This document shows positions 12,434 to 24,054 of a stretch of DNA of 64,000 bases, one piece after another (position 1 is the first letter of the stretch; each line of letters begins with the position of its first letter). Origin of the DNA: Triops longicaudatus (Eukaryota > Arthropoda > Branchiopoda > Notostraca > Triopsidae). Where the stretch lies: the NCBI GenBank assembly GCA_022885665.1, contig JAGQDJ010000060.1, forward strand, positions 62,001 to 126,000, read 5' to 3'. The translations under genes were made by a program, and so were the position numbers. The notes beneath the pieces are model-generated. The model searched no databases and was not told where the DNA came from. It was given only the letters and a program-made list of their open reading frames with translations.

Positions 12434-13745
12434 TATAATTATTCCTAGTAAACGCATGAAGTACAAAACTAAAACTTCTGGGAGAAAATGCGCGAATTCC
12501 TATGATTTATTATGAAAAATGTGTATGACGCTTTAGGAGTTTTGACTGGGTAGCCTGCGTTTCCACTGCCGTTTTAACACATTTTGTTGAGCATCTTTTT
12601 GCGGATTACCACGCAACTTTCACTCGTGTAACGCATATTTGAGTCATTTGAGCTATGCTTGGGTGTTTAAATATCGGAAGAACATGTTATCGAACAAAAT
12701 AATACCGTAACATGTTCTAAAAGGCTCGGTAACGCGTGTTAAAATGTCAATGGAAACAGCCGTAGTCGCGCAAGGCCAAATAACTACTGTGGCGCCATCT
12801 CCGACTAAACTGTCAGCATAAAAAATTCAATTCCGCACTGTTCCAAAAACAAAAGAAGAAAAGAAAACTATGAAGATCTGCGTCTTTTCATAGCATTCAC
12901 TGTAGTAAAACAGTGAAAGCGTGTGCCAGCAAAGTGCCCAAGGCTCACGCAGATTTTTTTTCTTTTTTTTTTTTGAAGGAAAGAAGGTGAGGGTGGTTGA
13001 GGGTCATATTCTTCTTTTCATCACAATAACTAAGGTTTTATACCTTCACGCTATAGAAAAGTTTCACAAATGTGTTGTCAATATCTACACTTGCGTCCCC
13101 GAAGAAACGGAGGGATGCACCCTGCACCCTTAGTGAAGGAAGGGATGACACTTTTTTGGATGGGTGATGGGGTGACGCTCCCCCGTCATCTGGTTTGAAC
13201 GGTTTTTCTGTTCTCTTCTTTGCAGTCCATAAAATCCATTGAGATTGAGCCATTTAGCTATGTGTCTAGAGATAGTTTTTACCCCCACACACCCTCCCTT
13301 AACCCTCCGTAGACCTCCCGCCAAGTTCAAATTACAATAACTATCGATCTGCATTGGATTCGGCTTTCAGTTACAGCACGTACAGTAGAGTACGAGGTTT
13401 TGGTTTATGACTTGTCAGTGTGAGATAGTGGTACGTCAGTTTTAGCGACGAGACTGATGTCAGTTTGTTTCATTGTCGAAAAGGAAGTGAGAAGGCTGGA
13501 AAATTGTTAGTTTTTATTAACATTTAATAAAATTTCATCTAGCTTTATTTTCGATTGCTCACAATATTTGGGACTGTTTTTGAGTGTGTTTTTTTCGAAA
13601 TTCTTTTATGTAACGTTTTTTACGTGAGGATCCGCTATAGCAGTGTCATCGATGAAGGAAAGATAGAACCACTTTGGCAGGAGACCACATGGTAATTATT
13701 ATATCAAGCATAATTATGGAATGAATGTGAACTGAAATGCTTCAA

Positions 13746-13990
13746 CAGTAAGACCTCATTATAGTAAACCTTTTTATAAACAACTTCCGACTATGACAGA
13801 CGATTTGTATGGTACTGAGTTTTATAAACGTACAGAAAAATCTACCGACGAATTTCGGAAAATAGCGAAGTTTCCCTATTTTCTGCGCAGTGTGATTCGT
13901 CACAAAGAGATTTTGCTGTGAAATGTAACAGAAAAATCTCGCTGTAACGAATCTCAAGATCCAGGGTAAACTGTTCGGTATATACGAAGT
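13746..13990. mobile_element. Possible Tigger/pogo-like MITE relic
   Basis: It begins 'cagtaagacctcattatag' and contains 'gctgtaacgaatctc' blocks. These resemble the CAGTAGACCCTCGTTATAACGAA termini typical of pogo/Tigger elements. The opposite end is not clean and no TA duplication was established. A similar sequence lies in KCNQ intron 8 near 44330-44560. Family assignment is from resemblance only. Confidence 0.3.
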
Positions 13991-14655
13991 TCTTTTTATC
14001 GTACCCTTTTCCTACCAAGTTACATTACCCGGGACTTGAACTTAGGCATTGTAGCCGAAAACTTGTCACAAAAATGTTCATTATTGGGAGATCCTGTTCG
14101 TGAAGAAATCGTAAGCGTTTGAAGGTTAAACCATTTTTATTATTGTTTTGTTTCAGAAGAGTCTCGAATTTATTATGTTGTCATTTTTGCGCTGAACAAG
14201 GTAATTTTCTGCATAATTGACTTCTGCTTGATTCTACTGATAACTTTTGCCAGTAAAGATAACGATGAGCAATCTGGCTTAATATTTTTTAAAATTATAT
14301 TGCGCTGAAACTTTTTTATTCCAATTAAGTTTATATCTCGACATAGCTGTAAATCCTTAAAATAATCTATTGCTCCCTTTCATGTGAGTGTTTCTTTATG
14401 AACCTCTTCTTAATTTTTTCCAATCCAATTTCCCTTTTAGTTTTCGTTAAGAAATTCATACGCCTCTGAGTCAGTCCACGTATTTAACAGTAAAGAACGG
14501 GACCCGTGTCCCGATCGTGGCATAGAGCCGCGTTCAGAGACTGTCTGCTGCGTGTGGCGCCACTCCCGGTCTTAGTTAACCTGGTGGCCAGCTTTAACAC
14601 TGAAAGGTCTCTCATTCCTGCCGAGGTCTCCAGAAAGGAGTGCTCGAAATATTAT

Positions 14656-14667
14656 CCTCTTTTTTCC
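14656..14667 (+). promoter_or_regulatory. 5'TOP tract of RPL7A
   Basis: CCTCTTTTTTCC lies 30 bases before the start codon of RPL7A. An oligopyrimidine tract beginning with C at the cap site is the hallmark of ribosomal-protein mRNAs and gives growth- and mTOR-dependent translation. Transcription probably starts at or next to 14656. No TATA box is seen just upstream, which is usual for this class. Confidence 0.65.
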
Positions 14668-14696
14668 GTGTCATCCTTGACCGTTAACGCCTGAAA

Positions 14697-16383
14697 ATGG
14701 TTCAAAAGAAGGTAAACTTTCATTATTTTCTCATCTACAAAGTATTCGTGCCTCTTATTTTCGTAATTTTCACGTTGTTCATGCTTTTCCCCACGCATGT
14801 TGTGAAACAAGTTTGAGTCAAGTGTTGGTGTACACAGATATCCTTGATATTTTAACGAATGTACAAGTGCAGAGGCAACTAACGACGTGTTTAACCTAAA
14901 TTTGCAGGGAAAGAAGCGCATTGGAAAGAAAGTAGCCCCTGCTCCCTTGGCCGTCCGCAAGGAAGCCCAAAAGAAGGTTGCTAATCCTCTCTTCGAGAAG
15001 CGTGCCCGCAACTTTGGCATTGGTAACCTTTTTTTTTATCGCATCTTCTTATCAAATTGACATGATGTTCAATATTTGAATTTCTTCACCTGAATGACAG
15101 TGATGTCAATTTGACGCCTGACTTCCATCAATATTCATTTTGAAAGACACTAAATTCGAAGAACCTGTCTAACGTTTCTTATGCTTGTAACAGGTCAAGA
15201 TATCCAACCTAAGCGCGATGTCACTCGTTTCGTACGTTGGCCCAAGTACGTCCGCCTTCAACGCCAAAGGGCGGTTCTCCAAGCCCGTTTGAAGGTGCCC
15301 CCGCCCATCAACCAGTTCCGTCAAACCTTGGACCGTCAGACAGGTTAGCTCCCCCCTCAAAAACACCGTATGGGGAATTGTAGCGAATTTTTGTGTGCAC
15401 TAAGCTGTGTTTGCTTCTCCGGAAGCTCACGGCCGTGATGTGCCTGACACTAAGCTCCGTTTACACGGTAGCTATGATGTGTCATTTAAACTATGTGAGC
15501 TCTAAGCGATTTCTTATTGCTATGATGAGTTTACACGTAGTTGACGAGGTAGGCTCTCCTCACCCAATTGTTCGAGTTGCGGATTTGGACAAGTTTTGCT
15601 TTAGAACACCTATTTTATTCGTTATAAGAGGAGTAAAACGTTTTATGTAATATAATATTTTTGGTTAACAGCTACTCAGTTGTTCAAGCTGATGGACAAG
15701 TACCGTCCTGAATCCAAGCAAGCCAAGAAGGAACGTTTGCGCCAACGTGCCCAGGCTCGTGCTGAAGGCAAGGAAGACACGCCCACCAAGCGTCCTTTCG
15801 TTGTCCGTCAGGGTGTCAACACCGTCACTTCCTTGATTGAGCAGAAGAAAGCTCAGTTGGTCGTCATTGCTCACGATGTCGACCCTATTGAGGTAAACAT
15901 TCTTAAAACACTCTGTACGAGATATTTTGGAAATCTATAGTGATGATCCTTTTTGTAACCCGAAAATACGATGTGGTTAACAAACATACGAGCTTTTTAA
16001 TTCTGAAGTTTTTTAGTTCTATTTAAAAAATTTCACTGGAAGGAAAATGGTTAATGTGATTTTCGTTATTTTTGTAGTTGGTCATCTTCTTGCCTTCCTT
16101 GTGCCGCAAGATGGGCGTGCCTTATTGCATTGTCAAGAATAAGGCCCGTTTGGGACGCTTGGTCCGTCGTAAGACTTGCACCTGCGTTGCTCTTACCCAG
16201 ATTGACTCTGCTGATCGTTCTAACTTGAACAAGTTGGTTGAAGCCATTAAGACCAACTACAACGAACGTTACGACGAAATCCGTCGTCACTGGGGCGGTG
16301 GTTTGCTCGGACCCAAGAGCAATGCCAGGATCGCCAAGTTGGAGAAGGCGAAGGCCAGGGAACTCGCCCAGAAAGTCGGTTAA
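14697..16383 (+). CDS. RPL7A: 60S ribosomal protein eL8 (RPL7A)
   Basis: Five exons: 14697-14711, 14908-15022, 15194-15343, 15672-15892 and 16078-16383. Together they encode 268 aa, against 266 in human. This is a structural protein of the large ribosomal subunit in the L7Ae/L30e RNA-binding superfamily. The N-terminus is basic (MVQKKGKKRIGKKV), followed by the eukaryotic signatures PLFEKRARNFGIGQDIQPKR and RFVRWPKYVRLQRQR. The L7Ae core (about residues 130-225) includes VNTVTSLIEQKKAQLVVIAH and VPYCIVKNKARLG. All introns are GT-AG and phases agree. The start ATG is in good context (gaaaATGg) just after a 5'TOP tract. Introns 2 and 4 carry box C/D snoRNA candidates, as RPL7A introns do in vertebrates. 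The gene is intact. Confidence 0.97.
15055..15132 (+). ncRNA. Box C/D snoRNA candidate in RPL7A intron 2 (28S target)
   Basis: Box C is ATGATGT (15062-15068, 6/7 to RUGAUGA), box D' is CTGA (15090-15093), box C' is GTGATGT (15100-15106) and box D is CTGA (15118-15121). A weak outer stem attga/tcaat is possible. The 14 nt immediately before D' (15076-15089, ttgaatttcttcac) are complementary to GUGAAGAAAUUCAA, a conserved block of eukaryotic 28S rRNA upstream of the GGGAGUAACUAUGAC region. The 28S sequence is from memory. By the D+5 rule the target would be the second A of GUGAA. The second guide, before D, has no target I recognise. Confidence 0.6.
15932..16012 (+). ncRNA. SNORD36: Box C/D snoRNA, SNORD36 (U36) / snR47-type
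   Basis: Located in RPL7A intron 4, the gene family that hosts U36 in vertebrates. Box C is GTGATGA (15940-15946, a perfect RUGAUGA) and box D is CTGA (16003-16006). The guide tacgagctttttaa (15987-16000) is perfectly complementary over 14 nt to UUAAAAAGCUCGUA, the nearly universal 18S rRNA block. Counting five nucleotides up from box D targets the first A after GUU. This corresponds to human 18S Am668 and yeast Am619, guided by SNORD36 and snR47. Internal C'/D' boxes are degenerate. The snoRNA would be released from the excised intron after splicing. Confidence 0.85.
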
Positions 16384-17611
16384 AATGTGACGGCGTTTCG
16401 TATGCAAATACACGGAATTCCAACAAAAATGGCTTACTTTACTTAAAATTTTGAAGTTGAAAATGAACGAAAACTAAGCTTGTTAATTGTTGAATATAGG
16501 TCAAAAGAGATTAGACCGTTGGTAGAACTGTTCATATCATAGCGTTTTCTAATACGAAAGACAGTGACAATAGTCACAATGTCCGCAAGAGGAAAGGCTA
16601 GATATGGTTTACGTCAGAAGATAAATAGTTGGAGCATCTATCAGATGACGTGAAACTACTCATTGCAAAGCAAGGATGCCTTTAGGTTTATGTCTGATTA
16701 TATGAACCGTCTGGTCACGGTTCGTATTACTGGATGACGCCGATAACGTAAATCGCCGTGTTATTCTTAGCACAGAACCAGTGCTTGGGATCTTTTTTTT
16801 TCCGATCCTTCGCAATCTTGGCCAACTCGATCCGATCAATCGAGACCTTTGAAATGATCCAAAGCACTGCAAAGAACGAAGTTCTTGGGCTAAGTTCGTA
16901 TAAGCGGTATTTCAGCGCGCATAAGCCGCTTATGGGCAAGTTAAATGGTAATGTGTGCAAGTTTTCTAATCCCAACTTTTTGAAAAAGCTCTTGTCAGAA
17001 AAGTTTAACACTTAGTTACACTGAAAATAATGCCAGGGCTTAGTAGAATCTTTATGGTAATTCTCTAGTATACGCTCAGTAAAAGTACGATTTCTGAATT
17101 TTATTTATTTTCGTTATTATTTAGTGGCTGTTGTAATAAGATTAGACGGAACAATGTATAGTTTTAGAGGTAATAATATTTGTTTTAATCCTAGGATAAT
17201 TTATTTCCCGCCTCCCGTCTGTGGCTGCATTTCTCAGAAGATTAAACAAAAATCCTTACGCCATCTACGGAAAAGAGCCTACACAGTTTCCTACGTGTTT
17301 TGTATCTATTTGTAGACCGTGTTTTCATTGCACTTGCTAGACGTGACAAAGTGCGACATTTCCTTTGATCTCTTACACTAAGGTAACTAAAACATTTTAT
17401 AGGTTATAATGCATTTAACTGCAATAAATAACAAATTTAATGCAAGTTTTTAATTCCTTTAAAAAATTGGTAAACTTCTCAGTTCATGCACATGAGAAAT
17501 TGTTTTGACCCTCCCTTGCCGGCTATCTTCGTAAAATACTTGACAACCACAAAATTTTTCGTCTTACCTTCAGTTATTTAATAAACGTATTTTATATCTT
17601 TATTAGGTAAC
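16384..17611. other. Intergenic, RPL7A to DARS1
   Basis: Holds the RPL7A 3' end and the DARS1 promoter region. I see no canonical AATAAA just after the RPL7A stop, no gene and no clear repeat. Open frames of 60-95 codons on both strands at 16.66-17.01 kb overlap and resemble nothing known. DARS1 is preceded by 'tttattag|gtaac', which could be a splice acceptor for a 5'UTR intron. Confidence 0.5.
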
Positions 17612-20600
17612 ATGGCTCCCGTGGAAACTAAACCCGCCGCAGCAGCACAGCCAGAAAAGTAAGGTTCATATTTCGTCAGCCAAACGCGAGCGAAGTGGGA
17701 GGAGCCAACATTCTCACACTTCGCTTCTTGTTTCTCTCTTTACAGTGAGGGTGGGAAATCCAAAAAAGCGCAGAAGAAAGAAGCCAAAGAGGCTGCCAAG
17801 CTTGCCAAGAAGGAAGAAAAGCAACAACAGAACAATGTAAAGAATTTTTAATTATTTTCATCTTTACCTACATTCATTAATTAATTAATCATCCAAAAAA
17901 TCATTTAAAGGCCATCGTCGAGAAGGAAGAAGAGGACGTGTCTAAAGGACTTTACGGTACCACGCCTGTGAACCAAAGTCAAGAAAAAATTTCGCGAGAA
18001 CTCGTGGCAGTGAAAGATTTAACGCCCAAACTGGCCGACCAGGAAGTTTGGGTACGTGGACGACTGTACACCAGCCGAGCCAAAGGTATAAAATATACAC
18101 ATTTGTAATCACAGAATATTAAAAACTTAGAACTAAACGAAACATAAATATGTGAATACATGAGCGTAAAATAGATATTAAATAAAAATAAGTAGAAAAC
18201 CGCGAATTTTTTTTCAACCTTAATTAAAATTTAAAAAACTTAAAAAAGTCGTAAAGAATAAAAACTCTAAATTACAAGAAATAAACCAGGAAATGAAACA
18301 GCGACAAAGAAAGTAAATAAAGAAATTCGAGAAAGTAAATAAAATGAATTTGAAAAGTAATTGTAATGGTAGCAATAAAAAATAATCGCAAATCAAACTT
18401 CAACAATTTAAGAAATAAATATTGAAAACTTTACGAGAAAACAATAATAGACAAGAAAAAACGAAAAAAAATGCGCTTTATTCAAATTAATTCCGTTTTT
18501 GGGTACAGTGAAGACAAAGGAAATTGACAAAACTGGAAAAGCAAAAGAAAATAAGAATAAGAAAGCAAGTGATAAATTAAAACAAGTTAATTATTATAAT
18601 ATTGAATTTCATGAAATATCAAAGAAATAATTTTCTAAAAATTAGAAACCTCAGAAGAAAAGGTAAAGATGTACAAAAAGACCGTATTTTCTAATTTTCT
18701 TACATTCCTTGCAGGAAAGCAATGTTTCTTTGTCCTCCGGCAGCAACAATATACAGTGCAAGGTTTAGTCGCGGTTTCGGAGAAAGTCAGCAAAGCAATG
18801 GTGAAATTCGCAGCTGCGTAAGCAATTTTTTTTTTTGGGGGGGGGGGGTTATTGCATTATTATTTTTTTTTTTTGGCTTTCACAGGATTTCTAAAGAATC
18901 CATTATTGAAGTCTGCGGTGCGCTTCGCTTAGTTTCAAGCAAAGTCGAGTCCGTGAGCCAGCAAGAAGTTGAACTCCATGTCAACCAATTATGGGTCTTA
19001 AGTGCTGCCGAGCCAAGATTGCCTTTGCTTATCGAAGACGCTGCCAGACCTGACACCCAAGTATTTTTTTCCTAGAAAAGAAAGGTTTTAGTTCACGTGT
19101 CTTACTATTTGTTCCTGTTCATTGGTTCTCTTAAAAGGACGCTGAGGGATTGGCTATCAAAGTAAATCAGGATACGCGTCTAGACAATCGTGTTTTGGAC
19201 CTTCGCACACCTGCCAACCAAGCTATTTTCAAACTCCAAGCCGGTGTTTGTAAATTGTTCCGTGATGCTTTAGACTCGAGGGTAAGAACTAATTCAAGCA
19301 AGACAAGACAACAATTCCTTTGAAAACAATTTTTCTCTCTTCGTGTCTCAGATTCTTTTCTTGTAAAATATTGTTTGAAGAAAACTTATTTTTCCTTTTT
19401 TGGTACAAGAGTTTCCCCTTTTCTTGTCGATTTTTCTTTTCTTTAATTTTTTTTCTTTTTTTAGCAAAAGATTTTTACTTTACTTAGTAAAGGAATAAAA
19501 AAAAGTCAAACATGGTGCTTTTTTTGCGTGAAATGCTATATTGACTGAGAGTCTGGTTTTATTGGTTAGGGTTTCGTGGAGATCCATACTCCGAAAATTA
19601 TCCCAGCAGCCTCCGAAGGTGGGGCTAATGTCTTTACCGTCTCCTACTTCAAAGGTTCAGCTTACTTGGCTCAAAGCCCGCAGTTGTATAAGCAGATGGC
19701 AATTGCTGCTGACTTTGAAAAAGTGTACACCATTGGCGCAGGTGAGATACTTCAACCAAAAAATAAAAACGCACTAAAAAAATATTTACGTTAAGTCCAC
19801 TTATTCCTTGAACTTTCGTAAAACAGTTCAGAAAACACACGAAGTGTAGGTAAAAGTTTAGTGATATAGGTATAGTTTAATAAGTAAATTCAGCTAATAG
19901 ATATAAAATATTTAGAAAATTACATACAATAAAAACAGTAAACAAATGACTCAAAGATTTCACTCACAACAAAATAGCACACACAAATAACATTAAAATA
20001 CAGTAAAAGTGTATAAAAACGCGTAATTTTCTAGTAAAATTCATGTAAGCTCATGTAATTTGTTACGTAAAGAGAAAGTAAATGTAAATTAGCGCAATTT
20101 GCATGTAATGACACTAAGTACGTAATGATAATACGATTATCACGTAAATGAAGCATGTAGTTTTAAAGGAAATTCTTTTTTCATATCAAGAAAAAAATAA
20201 CCGGTAAATGCGTAGAGTTTTCACATAGGTTTTCTAACAATTTTTTCTAATTTTCGACCGGTATTTTTATAATTTCTCGCAAAATGCCCTTTTCTTTGTA
20301 TTCTTCGGAGTTTGTTAAAAACTTGCGGAGTTTTTCTTGTGATTCTCTTTCACTTTTGTATTCGCTATATCGTAGTTTTTCTCTGTTCTTAGATTTCAGT
20401 TTTTGTGTAGAATGAATTTTTAAAAAAGTAGGTTTTCCATATTTTCTCCTAATTTTTCAACTTCCTCCTCTTGGTTTTAGATTAAAACAGTTTTTTTTTT
20501 ATTAAAACAGTTTTGTAAATACTATCTTGAAATCTTCGATTTTTAAATTTATTTGTTTGCGTAGTAATATTTAATTTTTGTGAAATTTTCTAGCAATTTT

Positions 20601-22922
20601 TGGTTTATTTTCTCTCTTTCTTTAAAAGCTTTCTAAGCGTTTTTTGTTTGACACTCTCCCTACTTTTTCACGCTTTACTGTGCCAGTTTTTTCCCTTCCT
20701 TAATTTGTATTCTGTTGACAATTTTTTTTTTAAGTTTTCCGCGCCGAGGATAGCAACACGCACCGCCACTTGACGGAATTTGTTGGCTTGGATCTGGAAA
20801 TGGCATTCAAGTACCATTATCATGAAGTATTGGAGACCATCGGTGCAGTTTTTACAGAAATTTTCAAAGGCTTACAACAAAAGTGAGGCTAAAACGTCCC
20901 AACGTGGCATTTCTCTTCATTATTCTTACTTTTATTTTTCGTCTCTATTTTCTCTCTTTACTTTTTACATGAACCTTCTTAAAACCCCCCAAGAAAAAAA
21001 TATAGAATAAATAACTAAAACTGTTTTTCTTTGCGGATCTTATAAAAAGATACGCGGCTGAGATTGCAGCAGTGGGTAAACAATACCCAGCCGAGCCTTT
21101 TACGTTTTTGGAACCTTCTCTAATTCTCACGTTCCCCGAGGCTGTTGACATGCTGCGGGAAGCAGGAGAAACCATCGGGGATGAAGACGATTTGAGCACG
21201 CCCATGGAAAAATTACTTGGCAGACTAGTAAAAGCCAAGGTATTGTGAAGCCTTTTTGTTCCTTTTTTTCTTTCCTTCTCAAACATACACGTTCAAAAAG
21301 CGAACGTTTTCTGTACAAATCATGGAAGAACAGAAGGAAAAATTTTAATGTAAGCTAATGTTTGCAGTACGATACCGATTTCTTCATCTTGGACAAATAC
21401 CCTTTGGCGGTACGACCCTTTTACACCATGCCGGATCCTCATAGCAAGGTATTCATTAAAATTGTATTAAAAAAATGAAAACTAAATCTTAAACAATGGA
21501 AATGACAAATTGCAAACGGAAAAAGAACAAAAACAAAAAGAAATCGCATTGTGCTCTGCCTAAATAGCACATTTACTAAAAAATATACGTATATTAAACT
21601 GTCTGATACGGATTTAAGACGTATATTTCGAGACGTAAGTTTTGTTTCCATGAAATGAACGTTTAGAAGGCTAAGGAAAAATACTTAATGAAAACTTATA
21701 ATATGCGTCCATTAGTTATAAAGAAATGTCTATTACACGTGCCTGTTATTTCGCTGTAGCACGTTAAATAAACATGTAAGCCTCCATGCGAATTCAATGT
21801 TCAAACTTACCTAGCGAACTCCGACCCATTTTACGTGTTATAGTTTATGAAATTTTGGAGGGGTACGTTACGGTCAGGAAAGTCGCGACTTGTGATGAAA
21901 AATCGCATGAAAACTTGACTCAAAAACCTTAACCCAAAGTTGAAAACGAAAAGGAAGAACGTTTTAAAAGCATGAATACCTCTTTCTGCCTATCTCTTTT
22001 CATTCATTTTTTTTTTCCTTTAAATAACTGAATATTTCCTTCGAAAAAAAATATTAAGCGTATTACAGCACCTCTACGCTAACAATGCCAATAAGATATT
22101 CCCTGCAAAGAATTATTTTTTTCTAAATTTCGTTCAGCAATTTTTTGCTACAACTCCGAACGCATACTCAAAAAGATAAAAAGAATCGTTTCGTTTCCTT
22201 TTTTTACCCAGAAATTAGCTAAAATAAACTGAAAAAGAGCGCTTTTTTATTTTTTTTTTCTGAATGGTTCCGGGAAAAAAAATTGTTCGGTATGGGTCTG
22301 AAAAAAAAATTTTGAAAAACTCTAGTAAAGTGAATCTAAAAGTAAAAGGAAAATTATAATACGAGTTGTGATAGAGGGGCGGAGCTTAGGGGATTCCATT
22401 TTTTATGGCGTTTTCTATGTCATTTTTTTTCCTAAAGGCGTGACGCTTGTGATAAAATATTCTCGTTATTTTAGATCTATTCCAACTCGTATGATATGTT
22501 TATGAGAGGCGAAGAAATTCTCTCCGGTGCTCAGCGGATTCACGATCCTGCCTTTTTGGTTGAACGTGCCCGACACCATAATGTCGGTAAGTTGATCTAT
22601 TGCGAGGTTCTCTGTGAACCCGCCTTGTAACGCAAACAAGCCATCAATCGATTTTTATACTTTTTTATTAGTATTTTTTATTTTATTTATTTATTTTTAT
22701 ATATATTTAAAAAAATATATTATTTTTTTTATAAATATTTTTTTAATTATTGTTTCAGATTTGGAAAAAATTAAAGGATACATCGATGCTTTCCGGTACG
22801 GCGTAAGTCCCCATGCGGGTGGTGGTATTGGCTTGGAGCGAGTTACGATGTTATATTTGGGATTGGATAACATCCGAAAAACTTCCTTGTTCCCGCGCGA
22901 CCCTAAACGCATTTCGCCATAG
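17612..22922 (+). CDS. DARS1: Aspartyl-tRNA synthetase, cytoplasmic
   Basis: Twelve exons: 17612-17658, 17746-17836, 17911-18085, 18715-18817, 18886-19060, 19138-19281, 19570-19741, 20735-20882, 21050-21239, 21368-21448, 22475-22586 and 22759-22922. They encode 533 aa (human: 501). The enzyme charges tRNA-Asp with aspartate in the cytosol and in animals joins the multi-synthetase complex. In order: a lysine/glutamate-rich N-terminal extension (about residues 1-60), typical of eukaryotic AspRS and here longer than in human; an OB-fold anticodon-binding domain (about 85-200); and the class IIb catalytic core. Motif 1 lies near 246-256 (GFVEIHTPKII), motif 2 at about 304-318 (FRAEDSNTHRHLTEF) and motif 3 at 500-515 (GGGIGLERVTML). 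All phases agree. Introns 3, 7 and 10 are long and low-complexity; intron 4 has a 12-G run. Confidence 0.96.
18837..18848. repeat. Poly-G run (12 G) in DARS1 intron 4
   Basis: A run of 12 G follows a run of T and sits 37 bases before the exon 5 acceptor. Similar G/C homopolymers occur at 46395-46405 (11 C), at 48931-48941 (11 G) and around the N gap at 48583. Confidence 0.8.
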
Positions 22923-23735
22923 AAGTTGGGTACTCTTCTGCCGTTCCTGAAACCCTAAGGGATGCATTTTTTCGGGAAAAGAAGTTCTGCATCGTTTCGT
23001 AATTTGAAAACAAATTGAGAACTGTGTTGTAATCGAGTAATGGTAAAGGAAAGCTATAATTTGCAACAGGGTCGAGAATACGATGTAGAATGGAATGAGG
23101 GTGGAATACACGCATGAAATGAGTATGAAATGACCTCGAGTACTTTTTGGTCCGAGAGTTGTTTACAGTTATTTTAGGTTTCAATTTCTGTTTTTATTTT
23201 AACAAAAGAAAGAAATTGAAAAAGAGAAAAGAAAAAGTCTTTGGCAGCATTTCGCAACCTTCATTACAAGTAGCTGTAAAAAGAAATTGTCAGTAATAAC
23301 ATAACTGCGTACTAGGTGACGAAAAAGCCTGGTAGTAACTTAGGTTCCCGACAACTGTGTGGTTTTGTATGATAAATCGTCGCAGATGTTGTTAGTATCC
23401 CGATTAACCCAATGTCCCGGATGCAAATTATGCACATTATTCCCATCGACGAATGCCTTCAGAATGAACAGAAATTAGCTAGCTTTGTAAATGAACAAGC
23501 AAAGCGAGTTGGAAAACATAATTATGGCCCCAGGGCATTTTTGGAGCTACAATTTCTGAATTCCATAAGGAAAGAACACGGGAAAAAGACGACGTGATCC
23601 CGGTTATCCTTTCGTATTTCCTACCACGCTTCTTACGCTGCATTTTACCTTGATAATTGCAAGTAAGATGGAACGTCCAGGGCAGAATAGTCATTCCCAA
23701 ACTCACTAGTGTCAAAGACTCTAGAGTCTTCAGCC

Positions 23736-24054
23736 GTTAAGGGTGCAATTTGGTAAAGACTCTTCGAGTCTTCATTAAAGTAACATAACGGCTTCGATAG
23801 ATGACACTATCGAGTCTATATAGACTCTATAAAGACTCTATGACTCTATAGCGTCTTTGCCAAATCACGGCCCCTAACGGCTAGAAAGTGCAAAATCACA
23901 TAAGACGCTAAAAACGCTGAAAGGTGCGATAAAGCTCCGCTGGGATTCCTCTCGTTCCCCCTTGCTTTTTCTTTGCTAGTCGAAGTGAAAGGCTTGCAAA
24001 TTTTAGCGTTTTACGACGGATTGGTAGTTTCCATGGCTTCGATAGATGACACTA
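23736..24054 (+). repeat. Dispersed repeat C, with internal palindromic GACTCTA block
   Basis: Contains 'gtctttgccaaatcacggcc' and what follows (about 23851-23990), which recurs diverged at 60013-60170. A reverse-complement copy of its first part lies at 23736-23763, so the two enclose a run of GACTCTA/TAGAGTC palindromes (about 23760-23850). A 20-base perfect direct repeat, ggcttcgatagatgacacta, occurs at 23790-23809 and 24035-24054. It looks like a decayed inverted-repeat element. Confidence 0.6.

Larger units (their letters stand above)
4206..14655. other. Intergenic DNA rich in diverged repeats
   Basis: No protein-coding gene can be supported between the small ORF at 4 kb and RPL7A. The stretch contains repeat A copy 2, repeat B copy 1, a poly-T tract, a GATC-rich palindromic tract and the long inverted-arm element at 11.2-12.4 kb. 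A possible Tigger-like relic lies at 13.75-13.99 kb. The many open frames of 60-110 codons overlap each other on both strands and match no family. Confidence 0.5.

Noticed and set aside
14652..15020. 122-codon minus-strand frame across RPL7A exons 1-2
   Set aside because: It is antisense to verified coding exons and an intron, with no similarity to any family; a shadow of RPL7A.
15344..15671. Possible third C/D snoRNA in RPL7A intron 3
   Set aside because: Several TGATG boxes are present (GTGATGT near 15436, ATGATGA near 15522), but no CTGA box at suitable distance and no recognisable rRNA guide.
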